Origin: Actinomycetes bacterium | Lineage (GTDB): Bacteria; Actinomycetota; Acidimicrobiia; Acidimicrobiales; Bog-793 | Reading direction: 5' to 3' | Assembly (NCBI GenBank): GCA_021785095.1 | Contig: JAJYGM010000155.1 | Coordinates: forward strand, 1-14,869 | Length of the DNA stretch: 14,869 nucleotides | Part shown: piece by piece, positions 6,778 to 14,841 of the stretch | Layout of the letters: every line of letters starts with the position of its first letter | Position numbering within the stretch: the stretch's first letter is position 1 | The notes under the pieces: generated by a model | What the model was told of the DNA's origin: nothing | Database searches by the model: none | What the model saw: only the letters and a program-made list of their open reading frames with translations | Program-made: the position numbers and the translations under genes

Positions 6778-6896
6778 AGGATGAACCGGGAATGTGGGCC
6801 GGGCGACGCAGACCTGAACTCTCGGTGACATCTCGGCCACCTCGAGGCGCCGGCTGAAGGAGCGATCACGCCGGTGGGGACACGGCGGCTCGGCCG

Positions 6897-6902
6897 TACG
6901 AT
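6897..6902 (+). promoter_or_regulatory. Candidate -10 element of the selenium operon (leaderless)
   Basis: TACGAT fits the actinobacterial TANNNT -10 consensus. The selA ATG begins 7 nt after it, where transcription would normally start, and no ribosome binding site precedes that ATG. Together these suggest a leaderless selA mRNA. No convincing -35 element is seen. Confidence 0.4.
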
Positions 6903-6908
6903 GTCGGC

Positions 6909-8201
6909 ATGTCGAGGAGCCGAGCAGGCCGCCCGCCGCAGGTGGACGCGCTCGCCCGCTCGATCGCGGACGTCGGGCTCCCGCACCCGCTGCTCGTGGA
7001 GGCCGCCCGTGAGGCGATCGCGGACTCGGCGCCCGAGACGGCCAGGTCCCGGGCGGAGGCGCTCGCTTCCAGTCTGCTGCGTCCCGTCGTGAACGCGACC
7101 GGTGTCCTTCTCCACACCAACCTCGGCCGGGCGCCCGTCGAGCACTGCTCGACAGCCCGGGCGAGCAACCTCGAGTTCGACCTCTCGAGCGGCAGGCGCG
7201 GCTCACGCCAGGCCCATGCCGCCTCACTGCTCGCTCGGGCGACGGGTGCCGAGTCGGCGCTCGTCGTGAACAACGGCGCCGCGGCGGTCCTGCTGGTCCT
7301 GGCCACCCTCGCCAAGGGGCGGGCCGTCGTCGTGAGCAGGGGGGAGCTCGTCGAGATCGGGGGGGGATTCCGCGTCCCGGACGTCCTCGCCCAGTCGGGG
7401 GCCGAGCTCGTCGAGGTCGGGACGACCAACCGGACCCGTTTGAGCGACTACGAGGCGGCCATCTCCTCCCGGGAGGACGTCGCCCTCGTGTTGAAGGTCC
7501 ACCAGTCGAACTACCGCATCGTCGGCTTCACCGAGGCGGTCGGGGTGGGGGAGCTGTCCCGGCTCGGACCTCCGGTCGCGGTGGACCTCGGGTCGGGTCT
7601 GCTCGACGCGGCCACGCCGTGGCTCGAGGGCGGACCGCCCGAGTGGTTGGCGGGCGAGCCGGCCGCCCGCCAGAGCCTCGAGCAGGGCGCGGCACTCGTC
7701 ACCTTCTCGGGCGACAAGCTCCTCGGGGGCCCGCAGGCCGGCATCATCGCCGGTCGCCGCGAGCTCGTAGCGGCCTGCGCCCGCCACCCCATGGCCCGGG
7801 CGCTACGGCCGGGGTCGCTCGTCCTCGGTGCCCTGCAGGAGACGGCGCTCTCCTACCTCCGCCGCGACGGCAGGGCCATCCCGTTCTGGCGCATGGCGAC
7901 CACGCCGCCCGAGGTGCTGAGGTCGCGTGCCGGCGCCCTCGTCGCCAAGTGCGGTCCCCACCTGAGAGCGGTCGAGTGCCGCTCGGTCGTCGGCGCCGGC
8001 TCGGCCCCGGGAACCGAGATCGCCTCGTTCGGGGTGGCGCTCGCAGGCGACCAGACGGCCGCCCTGCGGGGAGCGGACCCGCCGATCGTCGCCAGGGTGC
8101 GCAGCGGGGAGACGATCTGTGACCTGCGGACCGTGGACCAGGCTGACGACCTCGTCCTCGCCGACGTCCTCTGCCGCCTGGCGGCCGGGCGGGAGGCATG
8201 A
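6909..8201 (+). CDS. selA: L-seryl-tRNA(Sec) selenium transferase
   Basis: SelA is a cytoplasmic PLP enzyme that converts Ser-tRNA(Sec) to Sec-tRNA(Sec) with selenophosphate. The 430-residue protein has the family hallmarks: [15 protein letters not shown] (62-76), the [11 protein letters not shown] segment, [22 protein letters not shown], and the PLP-binding lysine K270 in [14 protein letters not shown]. Its length is close to the usual 430-470. The ATG at 6909 lacks a ribosome binding site but follows a TACGAT -10 element by 7 nt, suggesting a leaderless transcript. An out-of-frame ATG lies at 6901. The stop overlaps the selB start (ATGA), so selA, selB and selD form one operon with the tRNA-Sec gene behind it. 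Confidence 0.95.
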   Translation: MSRSRAGRPPQVDALARSIADVGLPHPLLVEAAREAIADSAPETARSRAEALASSLLRPVVNATGVLLHTNLGRAPVEHCSTARASNLEFDLSSGRRGSRQAHAASLLARATGAESALVVNNGAAAVLLVLATLAKGRAVVVSRGELVEIGGGFRVPDVLAQSGAELVEVGTTNRTRLSDYEAAISSREDVALVLKVHQSNYRIVGFTEAVGVGELSRLGPPVAVDLGSGLLDAATPWLEGGPPEWLAGEPAARQSLEQGAALVTFSGDKLLGGPQAGIIAGRRELVAACARHPMARALRPGSLVLGALQETALSYLRRDGRAIPFWRMATTPPEVLRSRAGALVAKCGPHLRAVECRSVVGAGSAPGTEIASFGVALAGDQTAALRGADPPIVARVRSGETICDLRTVDQADDLVLADVLCRLAAGREA

Positions 8202-9997
8202 GCACCCATGTGATCGCCACCGCCGGGCACGTCGACCACGGCAAGTCGACGCTCGTGCGGGCACTCACGGGCATGGACCCCGACCGTCTTTCGGAGGAGA
8301 AGGAGCGGGGGCTCACGATCGACCTCGGCTTCGCCTGGTCGACGCTGCCTTCCGGGCGCGAGGTGGCCTTCGTCGACGTCCCCGGTCACGTCCGCTTCCT
8401 GAAGAACATGCTGGCCGGAGTGGGCTCGGTGCGTGCCTGCCTGTTCGTCGTGGCGGCGACCGAGGGCTGGAAGCCGCAGTCGGAGGAGCACCTTCGCATC
8501 CTCGAGCTGCTCGGGATCACCGACGGGGTGGTCGCCCTTACGAAGGTGGCGGTGGCCGACGACGAGACGCGTGAGCTCGCCCGCCTCGAGCTCGAGGAGC
8601 ACCTCGCCGGGAGCTTCCTCGCCAGCCGGAAGAGGGTCGAGGTCGACGCGCCCGCTGGCATCGGGCTCGGGGAGCTCACCGAGGCGCTGGACGCCCTCAC
8701 GGCGTCGATGCCGTCGCCTGGGGAGGCAGGCCGGCCCAGGCTGTTCGTCGACCGCTCGTTCCCCGTCCGCGGGAGCGGCACGGTGGTGACCGGGACGCTC
8801 ACCGGCGGCCGGCTGGCGGTCGGTGACCGTCTCGAGGTGGTTCCCGGCCCGGGGCCCCGCCACGAGCCGGTGGCGGTCCGGGTCCGCGGCCTGCAGAGCC
8901 ACCGGCGCACGCTCAGCGAGGCGACACCGGGGCGCGTGGCCGTCAACCTCTCGGGGGTCTCGCACGGTGAGGTGGTCCGCGGGCAGGCGCTCGTCGCCCC
9001 GGGACAGTGGGAACCGACCATGACCTTCGACGCGAGCCTGTCGGTCCTCGCTTCGCTCGACCACGAGGTGAGCCGTCGCGGGGCCTACTGGGCCTACATC
9101 GGATCAGGCCAGCATCCAGTGCGTCTGCGACTCCTCGGGGAGTCCTCTCTGGCGCCGGGGGAGACCGGGGCGGTCCGCACCCACGCCGACTTACCCCTGC
9201 CGTTGCTCCCCGGGGACCGCTACGTCCTGCGGGAGTCAGGTCGCTCCGAGACCGTCGGTGGAGGAGAGGTCCTCGACGTCATGCCGGTGCGAAGGGCGGC
9301 CGAGGCCCGACCCGACCGCTCGGTCGCCCGGGTCGTGAGCGAGCGCGGCTTCGTCGAAGCGGGTCTCCTCTGGCGCTTGACCGGTGAGCGCCTGTCGGCC
9401 GACCTCGGGGGGCGCTGGGTCGCCGACGCCGGCGCCCGCGCCGCGGCGGAGGAGCGGCTGCGGCGCGCCGTGGTCGATGCCGGCAGCTTCGGGCTCGAGC
9501 TGGCGACCCTGAGCGAGATCGACCGGGCGGTCGTCGCGGCCATGGCCGACCTTGCGGTCTCCGGCGGGACCGTGCGGCTGCGCAGCGCCGTGGCGGACGG
9601 GGAGGATCGCCTCGACCGGCACCCCTTCGTCATGGCGCTCGAGGCGGAGCCCTTCCGCCCGCCGAGCCCGGCCGACCTCTCGGTCGACCGGGCGGAGCTC
9701 CGGCGGCTCGTCACGAGCGGACGTGTCGTCGAGAGCGGCGGCTGCTACTTCGCGAGGAGCGCGATCGCCGAGGCGTCCCGCCGGGTGGCAGCCTTGCTCG
9801 CCCGCCAGCCCGCGGGAGCGACGGTCGCCCAGATCCGTGACGAGCTCGGCACCTCGCGCAAGTACCTGCTCCCGCTGCTGGCCGCGCTCGACTCGAGCGG
9901 CGTCACCCGACGGCGGGCAGATCTTCGTGTCGGCGGCCCGCGGCTGCCGCTCGAGGCGGCCGGCTCGGCCGCCGACGAGTCCGAAGGAGGCTGTTGA
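8198..9997 (+). CDS. selB: Selenocysteine-specific elongation factor
   Basis: SelB is the GTPase that brings Sec-tRNA(Sec) to UGA codons and reads the SECIS element of selenoprotein mRNAs. In 599 residues the order is: GTPase domain with G1 [10 protein letters not shown] (9-18), switch [13 protein letters not shown] (36-47) and G3 DVPGH (60-64); EF-Tu-like barrels with [16 protein letters not shown] (about 185-200); and a C-terminal region from about 400 consistent with the winged helices that bind SECIS RNA. The fourth motif reads [10 protein letters not shown], where family members such as E. coli have TKAD, so the guanine-reading Asp appears to be Ala118. The ATG overlaps the selA stop; the selB stop overlaps the selD start by one base (TGATG). 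The length is normal. Confidence 0.95.
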   Translation: MSTHVIATAGHVDHGKSTLVRALTGMDPDRLSEEKERGLTIDLGFAWSTLPSGREVAFVDVPGHVRFLKNMLAGVGSVRACLFVVAATEGWKPQSEEHLRILELLGITDGVVALTKVAVADDETRELARLELEEHLAGSFLASRKRVEVDAPAGIGLGELTEALDALTASMPSPGEAGRPRLFVDRSFPVRGSGTVVTGTLTGGRLAVGDRLEVVPGPGPRHEPVAVRVRGLQSHRRTLSEATPGRVAVNLSGVSHGEVVRGQALVAPGQWEPTMTFDASLSVLASLDHEVSRRGAYWAYIGSGQHPVRLRLLGESSLAPGETGAVRTHADLPLPLLPGDRYVLRESGRSETVGGGEVLDVMPVRRAAEARPDRSVARVVSERGFVEAGLLWRLTGERLSADLGGRWVADAGARAAAEERLRRAVVDAGSFGLELATLSEIDRAVVAAMADLAVSGGTVRLRSAVADGEDRLDRHPFVMALEAEPFRPPSPADLSVDRAELRRLVTSGRVVESGGCYFARSAIAEASRRVAALLARQPAGATVAQIRDELGTSRKYLLPLLAALDSSGVTRRRADLRVGGPRLPLEAAGSAADESEGGC

Positions 9998-11010
9998 TGG
10001 TCATGGAGACGAGCGCGCCGAGGCGCCTCACGGGTTGGGCGCCCGGCGGGGGGTGCTCCTGCAAGATCGCGCCGGGAGAGCTCGAAGCTCTGCTGTCGGC
10101 TGCCTACGGCGAGCTCGGTCCTCCCGTGTCGAATGTCGGCGAGCTGCTCTGCGGGCTCGAGTCGGGTGACGACGCGACAGTCGTCTCGATCGGCCCGGGC
10201 ACCGCCATCGTGACCACGACGGACTTCTTCCCGCCGGTCGTGGACGACGCCTTCGACTGGGGTCGGATCGCCGCGACCAATGCCATCTCCGACATCTACG
10301 CGATGGGGGGCGATCCGGTGAGCGCCCTCAACCTGCTCGCCTGGCCGGTGGACGGTCTGCCCCGCGAGGTGGCCGCCGAGGTCCTGCGGGGCGGGCGGGT
10401 GGTCGCTGACGAGGGCGGATTCGTACTCGCCGGTGGCCACAGCATCGTGGCCGACACGCCGATGTACGGTCTCGCGGCCACCGGGGTGGCCGACCCTGAC
10501 CGCCTGCTGCGCAACGACGCGGCTCGTCCTGGGGATCCGCTGTCGCTCACCAAACCGCTCGGTCTCGGGATCCTCAACAACTGGCACAAGACGACCGGAG
10601 AGCCGATCGAGGAGGCCATCGCCACGATGACCACCTCGAACCGCGAGCCGGCGAGGGCGGCGCTCGGGGCGGGCATCAGGGCGGTGACCGACGTCACGGG
10701 GTTCGGCCTCCTCGGCCACCTCTACAAGATGGCCCGTGCGAGCGGTGTGACCGCCGTCGTCGATGCCCGCGCCGTCGCCTACCTCGACGGAGCACGGCGC
10801 CTGCTCGCCGAGGGGTACGTCCCCGGGGGCACCCGGCGGAACCTTGAGTGGGTCCGGCCGCATCTCGAGGCGGCAGTCGACGACGGGGAGCTGCTTCTCC
10901 TCGCCGACGCCCAGACCTCGGGGGGCCTGCTCCTCGGTGGCGAGCTCCCCGGCGTACCGGTCATCGGCGAGTTCGTCGCATCGCTCGGGCCCGCAGTCGT
11001 CGTGCGGTAG
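9997..11010 (+). CDS. selD: Selenide, water dikinase (selenophosphate synthetase)
   Basis: SelD makes selenophosphate from selenide and ATP, the selenium donor for SelA. The 337-residue protein has the catalytic GGGCSCKI motif: C20 and K23 correspond to Cys17 and Lys20 of the E. coli enzyme. The key residue is encoded by TGC, so this SelD is a cysteine and not a selenocysteine form. Further conserved blocks are TTDFFPPVVDD, AATNAISDIYAMGGDP, GFVLAGGHSI, KPLGLGIL and VTDVTGFGLLGHLYKMA. The ATG at 9997 is preferred because an AAGGAGG site lies 6 nt upstream. A TTG at 9994 is too close to that site; an ATG at 10003 is also possible. It is the last protein gene of the selenium operon, with tRNA-Sec 59 nt downstream. 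Confidence 0.95.
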   Translation: MVMETSAPRRLTGWAPGGGCSCKIAPGELEALLSAAYGELGPPVSNVGELLCGLESGDDATVVSIGPGTAIVTTTDFFPPVVDDAFDWGRIAATNAISDIYAMGGDPVSALNLLAWPVDGLPREVAAEVLRGGRVVADEGGFVLAGGHSIVADTPMYGLAATGVADPDRLLRNDAARPGDPLSLTKPLGLGILNNWHKTTGEPIEEAIATMTTSNREPARAALGAGIRAVTDVTGFGLLGHLYKMARASGVTAVVDARAVAYLDGARRLLAEGYVPGGTRRNLEWVRPHLEAAVDDGELLLLADAQTSGGLLLGGELPGVPVIGEFVASLGPAVVVR

Positions 11011-11056
11011 CCGCCCGTGCGAGACGGCGGCTTCCTCGAGGCCGCTCGCCGTCCGG

Positions 11057-11062
11057 TAGGGT
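11057..11062 (+). promoter_or_regulatory. Candidate -10 element of the tRNA-Sec gene
   Basis: TAGGGT fits TANNNT and ends 7 nt before the tRNA 5' end, so a transcript could begin at or very near the mature end. The tRNA may also be co-transcribed with selD. The -35 region is weak. Confidence 0.3.
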
Positions 11063-11069
11063 CACCGGC

Positions 11070-11165
11070 GGAGGTGTCTGGGTACCTGGTGGGCCCCCCC
11101 GCCTTCAAAGCGGGTGGGACGGGTGATCCCCGTCCGGCGGGTTCGATTCCCGTCCACCTCCGCCA
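11070..11165 (+). tRNA. selC: tRNA-Sec (UCA anticodon), CCA encoded
   Basis: This 96-nt tRNA is the substrate of SelA and the adaptor for UGA. The anticodon arm is a perfect CCCGC/GCGGG stem around loop CTTCAAA, giving anticodon UCA at 11105-11107. The long variable arm has a perfect seven-pair stem GGACGGG/CCCGTCC with loop TGATC. The T loop is TTCGATT, the discriminator G and CCA is encoded. The acceptor pairs GGAGGTG with CACCTCC; an eighth pair would be T-C, while G136-C154 (positions 11136 and 11154) can instead extend the T stem to six pairs. The D stem has one A-G mismatch. It directly follows selD, which supports the identification. Confidence 0.95.
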
Positions 11166-11180
11166 CTGCCCGCAGGGGCT

Positions 11181-11196
11181 CCGGGGGCGCGCCCGG
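11181..11196. terminator. GC-rich hairpin between tRNA-Sec and mug
   Basis: CCGGG and CCCGG arms enclose a GC-only loop 15 nt after the tRNA, in the gap between convergent transcripts. There is no T-run, so intrinsic termination is doubtful, although such structures are common at actinobacterial gene ends. Confidence 0.22.
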
Positions 11197-11241
11197 TGAC
11201 CCATGCGAGGCCCTGGGCGAGCTGGTGGCCGACGCATCCTC

Positions 11242-11838
11242 CTATCGGGCCTGGCTCGCCACTCGGAGCTTGCCGAACTGCTCGACCAGGTCGGCCAGCT
11301 GGTAGCGGGCCTGAAGACCGCTGGGATTGGGGAGCAGCCACAGCCCGGCACCCGAGAGCTCCCACGGCTGCTCGCCGAGAGTGGCCTTCGGCTGGCCGAA
11401 GGCCACTCGGAAGGCTCCCATCCCGAGCACGGCCACGAGTCGGGGTTCGAAGGTGGCGGTCGTCTCGCCGAGCGATCTCGCTCCTTCCCGCAGCTCGTCC
11501 CTCGTGAGCTCGGCGGCACCGGCGCTCGACCGCCGGACAAGATTGGTGACCCCGAACCCGTACTCGAGCAGGCGGCGGTCCTCGGAGGGACCGAGCAGCT
11601 CGGGCGTGAACCCGGCTTCGTGCAGCACCCTCCAGAAACGGTTGCCGGGCCGGGCGAAGTGATGGCCGACTGCTGCCGACCAGAGCCCTGGGTTGATGCC
11701 GCAGAAGAGGACGTCGAGGCGCGGGGCGACCACGTCCGGTACGGTGCGCCCGGCTGCGGCAGCCAGCATGTCGGGAGTTGGGGAGCGAGTCAAGAAAAAC
11801 CACCATCTCGGCCTGCGGAGCGACAAGGATAGGCCCAT
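11242..11838 (-). CDS. mug: G/U mismatch-specific uracil-DNA glycosylase (Mug/TDG type)
   Basis: This base-excision repair enzyme removes uracil or damaged pyrimidines mispaired with G. The family motif 1 is VLFCGINPGLWSA, with N49 matching catalytic Asn18 of E. coli Mug. HHFARPGNRFWRVLHEAGFTP follows, and motif 2 is NPSGL (171-175). As written the protein has 198 residues, about 30 more at the N-terminus than E. coli Mug (168). The first 15 residues look unlike the family. A TTG at 11793, preceded by GGTGG at 6 nt, or an ATG at 11769 may therefore be the true start; the ATG at 11838 has no ribosome binding site. It is convergent with tRNA-Sec and divergent from the cyclic-di-GMP gene. Identity is firm; the start is not. 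Confidence 0.88.
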   Translation of the reverse strand: MGLSLSLRRPRWWFFLTRSPTPDMLAAAAGRTVPDVVAPRLDVLFCGINPGLWSAAVGHHFARPGNRFWRVLHEAGFTPELLGPSEDRRLLEYGFGVTNLVRRSSAGAAELTRDELREGARSLGETTATFEPRLVAVLGMGAFRVAFGQPKATLGEQPWELSGAGLWLLPNPSGLQARYQLADLVEQFGKLRVASQAR

Positions 11839-11913
11839 GTTCCGAGGACCGCAGGGTGGCCGCGAGTGGGCGTGAACCGATCGCTCAAGTCCACGACCTG
11901 ATCGGACGATGAA

Positions 11914-14598
11914 TTGATCGTGCCTTCGGGCAGCACGAGAGGGCCTCGGCGGCGAACGTCACCGGGTGCCTCGACAGGGGACGAGGGTCGTAGAGCCGAA
12001 CGTGGCGCGGCGCTCAAAGTTTGCGCGCTCTCGTTCATGTTGACCGCAGCGACAGCTGGCCTGCTTACGCTCGCCGAGGTGCATGGGCTCGCGCCGCTTC
12101 ATCCCGTCGGAGACCCGACAGCTCTGCTGGTGATTCTTGCCGTGGTCTTTGCCGCCGCGGTGGTGACTCCGGTCTCGTTCCATTACCGCGGTGACACCAT
12201 CATGTTCGCCCTCACGGAGATCCCGCTCCTCATCGGGCTTGTGTTCGTCGCACCATGGCAGTTGGTAGTGGTCAGAGTTGTCGGCGAGGCGGCAGGACTC
12301 GGGGGAATCCGCCGCCAGTCTTTCGTCAAGCTGTTCTTCAACCTGAGCTCGGGCGCTACCGCGGCCGCGGTGGCCGCGGTCATCTATCACGCATTGATCC
12401 AGCACTACGTGCCAGTGAGTCCCTTCGGGTGGCTGGCGGGGACGGTGGCGTTGGGGGCTGCGGCGACATTCTCACAGTTCGTGCTTCACATCGTCGTTAG
12501 GCTGAACGGCGACCGGATGCCGCGAAGGACCACTCCCGAAGTCAGGACGGCAGCGCTCCTATTGCTTGCGAGTGCCGCTCTCGCCCTCGTCGTACTCGAC
12601 GCAGCCTGGTGGAATTGGTGGGCGGTCGTTCCTCTCGTGGCGGTCGGTGCCTTGATTGTGTTCGCCTACAGCGGGTACTCGCGGTTGACTCAGCGATTTG
12701 GTTCACTCCAACGGCTGTACGATTTCAGCGACTCACTTGGGAGCGTCGACCTTGAGCCATCGGCCGCCGGGTGGGTGGTGCTCGAGCAGGTGGAGAGCGT
12801 CATGCGAGCCCGCCGGGCTCAGCTGTATCTCATCGATCAGTCAGGCGTGGCCCAGCGCCAGATGTTGAACGGTACCGAGCAGTCTCCAAGCGGCTCAGTG
12901 CGTCTGCCGGAGACATCAGTCCTGACCGAGGTCCTAAGAACCGGGATGGCGACGCTCTATGCCAACAATCCTGGCACCACGGATCCCAATACCACCGATC
13001 CCGTCATCGGCACGTTCCGCGATGCGTTGATCGCCCCACTGCGTAACGCCGAGCGCGCCGTCGGATTGCTGGTGGCGTTGGATCGCGATGAAGCCCTCGA
13101 CACTTTTGACACCGACGATCTCCGTCTGTTCGAGACGCTGGCGGCTCACGCCGTCTCGACGCTGGAGCGCTCGAGGCTCATGGAGGAGCTGCAACTCGAG
13201 GTCGAGACGAGGGTGTACCAGGCGACGCACGATCACCTGACGAAGCTCCCCAATCGTTCTCTGTTCCTCAATCGGGCGGCGGCCGCCCTCGAGGAGAGTG
13301 GTCGAGCCGCGATCGCACTGCTCGACATGGACCGCTTCAAGGATGTGAACGACACACTCGGCCACGACATCGGTGACCGGCTGCTGTGTGAGGTCGCGGA
13401 ACGCCTCTCGCATGCTGCCTATGGCCGCGCCACCGTTGCGAGGCTCGGCGGAGACGAGTTTGCCCTCGTCGTGCCGAACATCATCGGCCCCGAAGAGGCG
13501 ATCGGCATCGTGCGCGACCTCCAAGCTGCCCTGTCGAAGCCGATCGACATCGACGGGCTCTCGCTCGCGATCTCGGCGAGCACGGGTGTGGCGCTGGCTC
13601 CTGAGCACGGTGAGAACATCGCAGCCCTCTTGCAGCGGGCCGACATCGCGATGTACATCGCGAAGGACCGTCGAAGCGGAATCGAGCTGTACTCGGCGAG
13701 CCGCGATCAGAGTATGCAGCGACGCCTCATGCTCGGTGGGCATCTCTTGCACGCCCTGGAGCAGGGCGAGCAGCTGAGTGTGATGTACCAGCCCATCGCC
13801 GATCTCGCGAGCGGGCAAGTGATGCGCGTCGAGGCGCTTGCCCGCTGGAAGCACCCGGAGCTCGGCTGGGTTCCCGCCGGAGAGTTCATCGGGATCGCCG
13901 AACAGATGGGGCTCATCGGACAGGTGACCGACTTCGTGCTGGCAGAGGCCTGTGCCCAGGCGGGGCGGTGGCGGCAAGCCGGAATCAATCTTGGGCTCGC
14001 GATCAACCTTTCCGGGCGTGAGTTGTCGGACGACCGGTTGGTCAGCCTGGTGTCGCACCACCTCACCAAGAACAAGCTTCCACCCCAGTCGGTGACGCTG
14101 GAGCTGACGGAAACAGAGGTGATGGCCGATCTGGCAGAGGTGAGTGCCGTGCTCGCGCGACTGGCCCGACTCGGCGTGCGCATCGCTGTCGACGATTACG
14201 GCACCGGCTACTCCTCACTCGCTTATCTTCACCGGCTACCCGTTCAGGAGCTGAAGATCGACCGCTCGTTCGTGACGAACCTGGTCGACGACCCGAGCAA
14301 CCGGATCATCGTGCGGTCCTCCATCGCCATGGCCCACTCTCTCGGGCTCACGGTTGTCGCCGAGGGCGCTGAGGACGAGGTGACTTGCGCCGTGCTGGCG
14401 GACGCGGGCTGCGACGCCGTCCAGGGCTACTACTTCTCTCGCCCGAAGACAGCGGGAGAACTGCAGCGCTGGCTGATCGACGGCGCCACCCTGTCGTACT
14501 CGAAGGAGCTGCCTCCATTGAGACCTCTCAGGATCCTCGACGGAAGCCTGGACGATGACGACCTGCAGAGGGTAAGGCGGGGAACCGGTCAGGCTTAG
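11914..14598 (+). CDS. Membrane-anchored GAF-GGDEF-EAL cyclic-di-GMP protein
   Basis: This protein of up to 894 residues can in principle make and degrade cyclic-di-GMP. The N-terminal third (about 35-265) is a multi-helix membrane sensor region. A GAF-like domain follows at about 285-425, then GGDEF from about 437 (THDHLTKLPNR; signature G512-F516 intact) and EAL from about 610 to 855. EAL residues for metal and substrate are present: E640 in EAL, NLS, ELTETE, DDYGTGYSS, KIDRSF, EGAE and QGYYFSRP. The product-inhibition I-site RxxD before GGDEF reads RATV, so it is probably lost. The start is uncertain: TTG at 11914 and GTG at 11920 are both possible and neither has a clear ribosome binding site. 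Codon usage is less GC-biased than in the selenium genes. Confidence 0.9.
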   Translation: MIVPSGSTRGPRRRTSPGASTGDEGRRAERGAALKVCALSFMLTAATAGLLTLAEVHGLAPLHPVGDPTALLVILAVVFAAAVVTPVSFHYRGDTIMFALTEIPLLIGLVFVAPWQLVVVRVVGEAAGLGGIRRQSFVKLFFNLSSGATAAAVAAVIYHALIQHYVPVSPFGWLAGTVALGAAATFSQFVLHIVVRLNGDRMPRRTTPEVRTAALLLLASAALALVVLDAAWWNWWAVVPLVAVGALIVFAYSGYSRLTQRFGSLQRLYDFSDSLGSVDLEPSAAGWVVLEQVESVMRARRAQLYLIDQSGVAQRQMLNGTEQSPSGSVRLPETSVLTEVLRTGMATLYANNPGTTDPNTTDPVIGTFRDALIAPLRNAERAVGLLVALDRDEALDTFDTDDLRLFETLAAHAVSTLERSRLMEELQLEVETRVYQATHDHLTKLPNRSLFLNRAAAALEESGRAAIALLDMDRFKDVNDTLGHDIGDRLLCEVAERLSHAAYGRATVARLGGDEFALVVPNIIGPEEAIGIVRDLQAALSKPIDIDGLSLAISASTGVALAPEHGENIAALLQRADIAMYIAKDRRSGIELYSASRDQSMQRRLMLGGHLLHALEQGEQLSVMYQPIADLASGQVMRVEALARWKHPELGWVPAGEFIGIAEQMGLIGQVTDFVLAEACAQAGRWRQAGINLGLAINLSGRELSDDRLVSLVSHHLTKNKLPPQSVTLELTETEVMADLAEVSAVLARLARLGVRIAVDDYGTGYSSLAYLHRLPVQELKIDRSFVTNLVDDPSNRIIVRSSIAMAHSLGLTVVAEGAEDEVTCAVLADAGCDAVQGYYFSRPKTAGELQRWLIDGATLSYSKELPPLRPLRILDGSLDDDDLQRVRRGTGQA

Positions 14599-14623
14599 TC
14601 ACGCACATGCGATCCGCTCGTCC

Positions 14624-14632
14624 TGTGGATAA
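14624..14632 (+). other. DnaA box, perfect
   Basis: TGTGGATAA is the exact complement of the DnaA box consensus TTATCCACA. It sits 26 nt after the cyclic-di-GMP gene in non-coding DNA and is followed 28 bp later by an identical copy in the same orientation. Confidence 0.6.
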
Positions 14633-14651
14633 CGATCTCGAAGCGACACCC

Positions 14652-14660
14652 TGTGGATAA
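14652..14660 (+). other. DnaA box, perfect, second copy
   Basis: This is an identical TGTGGATAA, preceded by the same CC as the first copy. The start-to-start distance is 28 bp, just under three helical turns. The pair could be part of a replication origin, a DnaA-titrating site or a DnaA-regulated promoter for a gene beyond the window. Confidence 0.6.
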
Positions 14661-14829
14661 GTATGTCAGATGCTAGGCACCCAAAGAGATGGACGTCGGT
14701 AGACGCCTCGATCTGCGCCATCTACCTCGGATCACGCCAATGGAAAGGTGTGGACTGAGAAGAGGAGGGCGGCGCGAAGGAACCCTGAGACTCCGCCCAC
14801 CAGGGCCGGCGCGACCTGTGCACTAATTC
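14661..14829. other. Non-coding tail without recognised gene
   Basis: With its flanks this is part of a 271-bp stretch after the cyclic-di-GMP gene. I see no credible coding frame, RNA gene or terminator here. The last 60 bases of the window become clearly more AT-rich than the rest. Confidence 0.4.
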
Positions 14830-14841
14830 ACAAGATCTTGT
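14830..14841. repeat. 12-bp perfect palindrome
   Basis: ACAAGATCTTGT is fully self-complementary and lies in the AT-richer end of the window, about 170 bp after the DnaA boxes. It could be an operator for a rightward gene beyond the edge or part of an origin region. No function can be assigned. Confidence 0.35.

Noticed and set aside
6714..6850. TPP or other riboswitch before the binding-protein gene
   Set aside because: A thiamine-type importer made this worth checking, but the conserved TPP core (CUGAGA with a matching ACCUGA segment) is not present on the minus strand.
10054..10062. Selenocysteine in SelD
   Set aside because: Many SelD proteins carry Sec at the catalytic position; here the codons for the GCSC motif are TGC, so it is a cysteine enzyme.
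11181..11196. Strong intrinsic terminator after tRNA-Sec
   Set aside because: A GC hairpin is possible, but there is no T-run on either strand, so it is kept only as a low-confidence feature.
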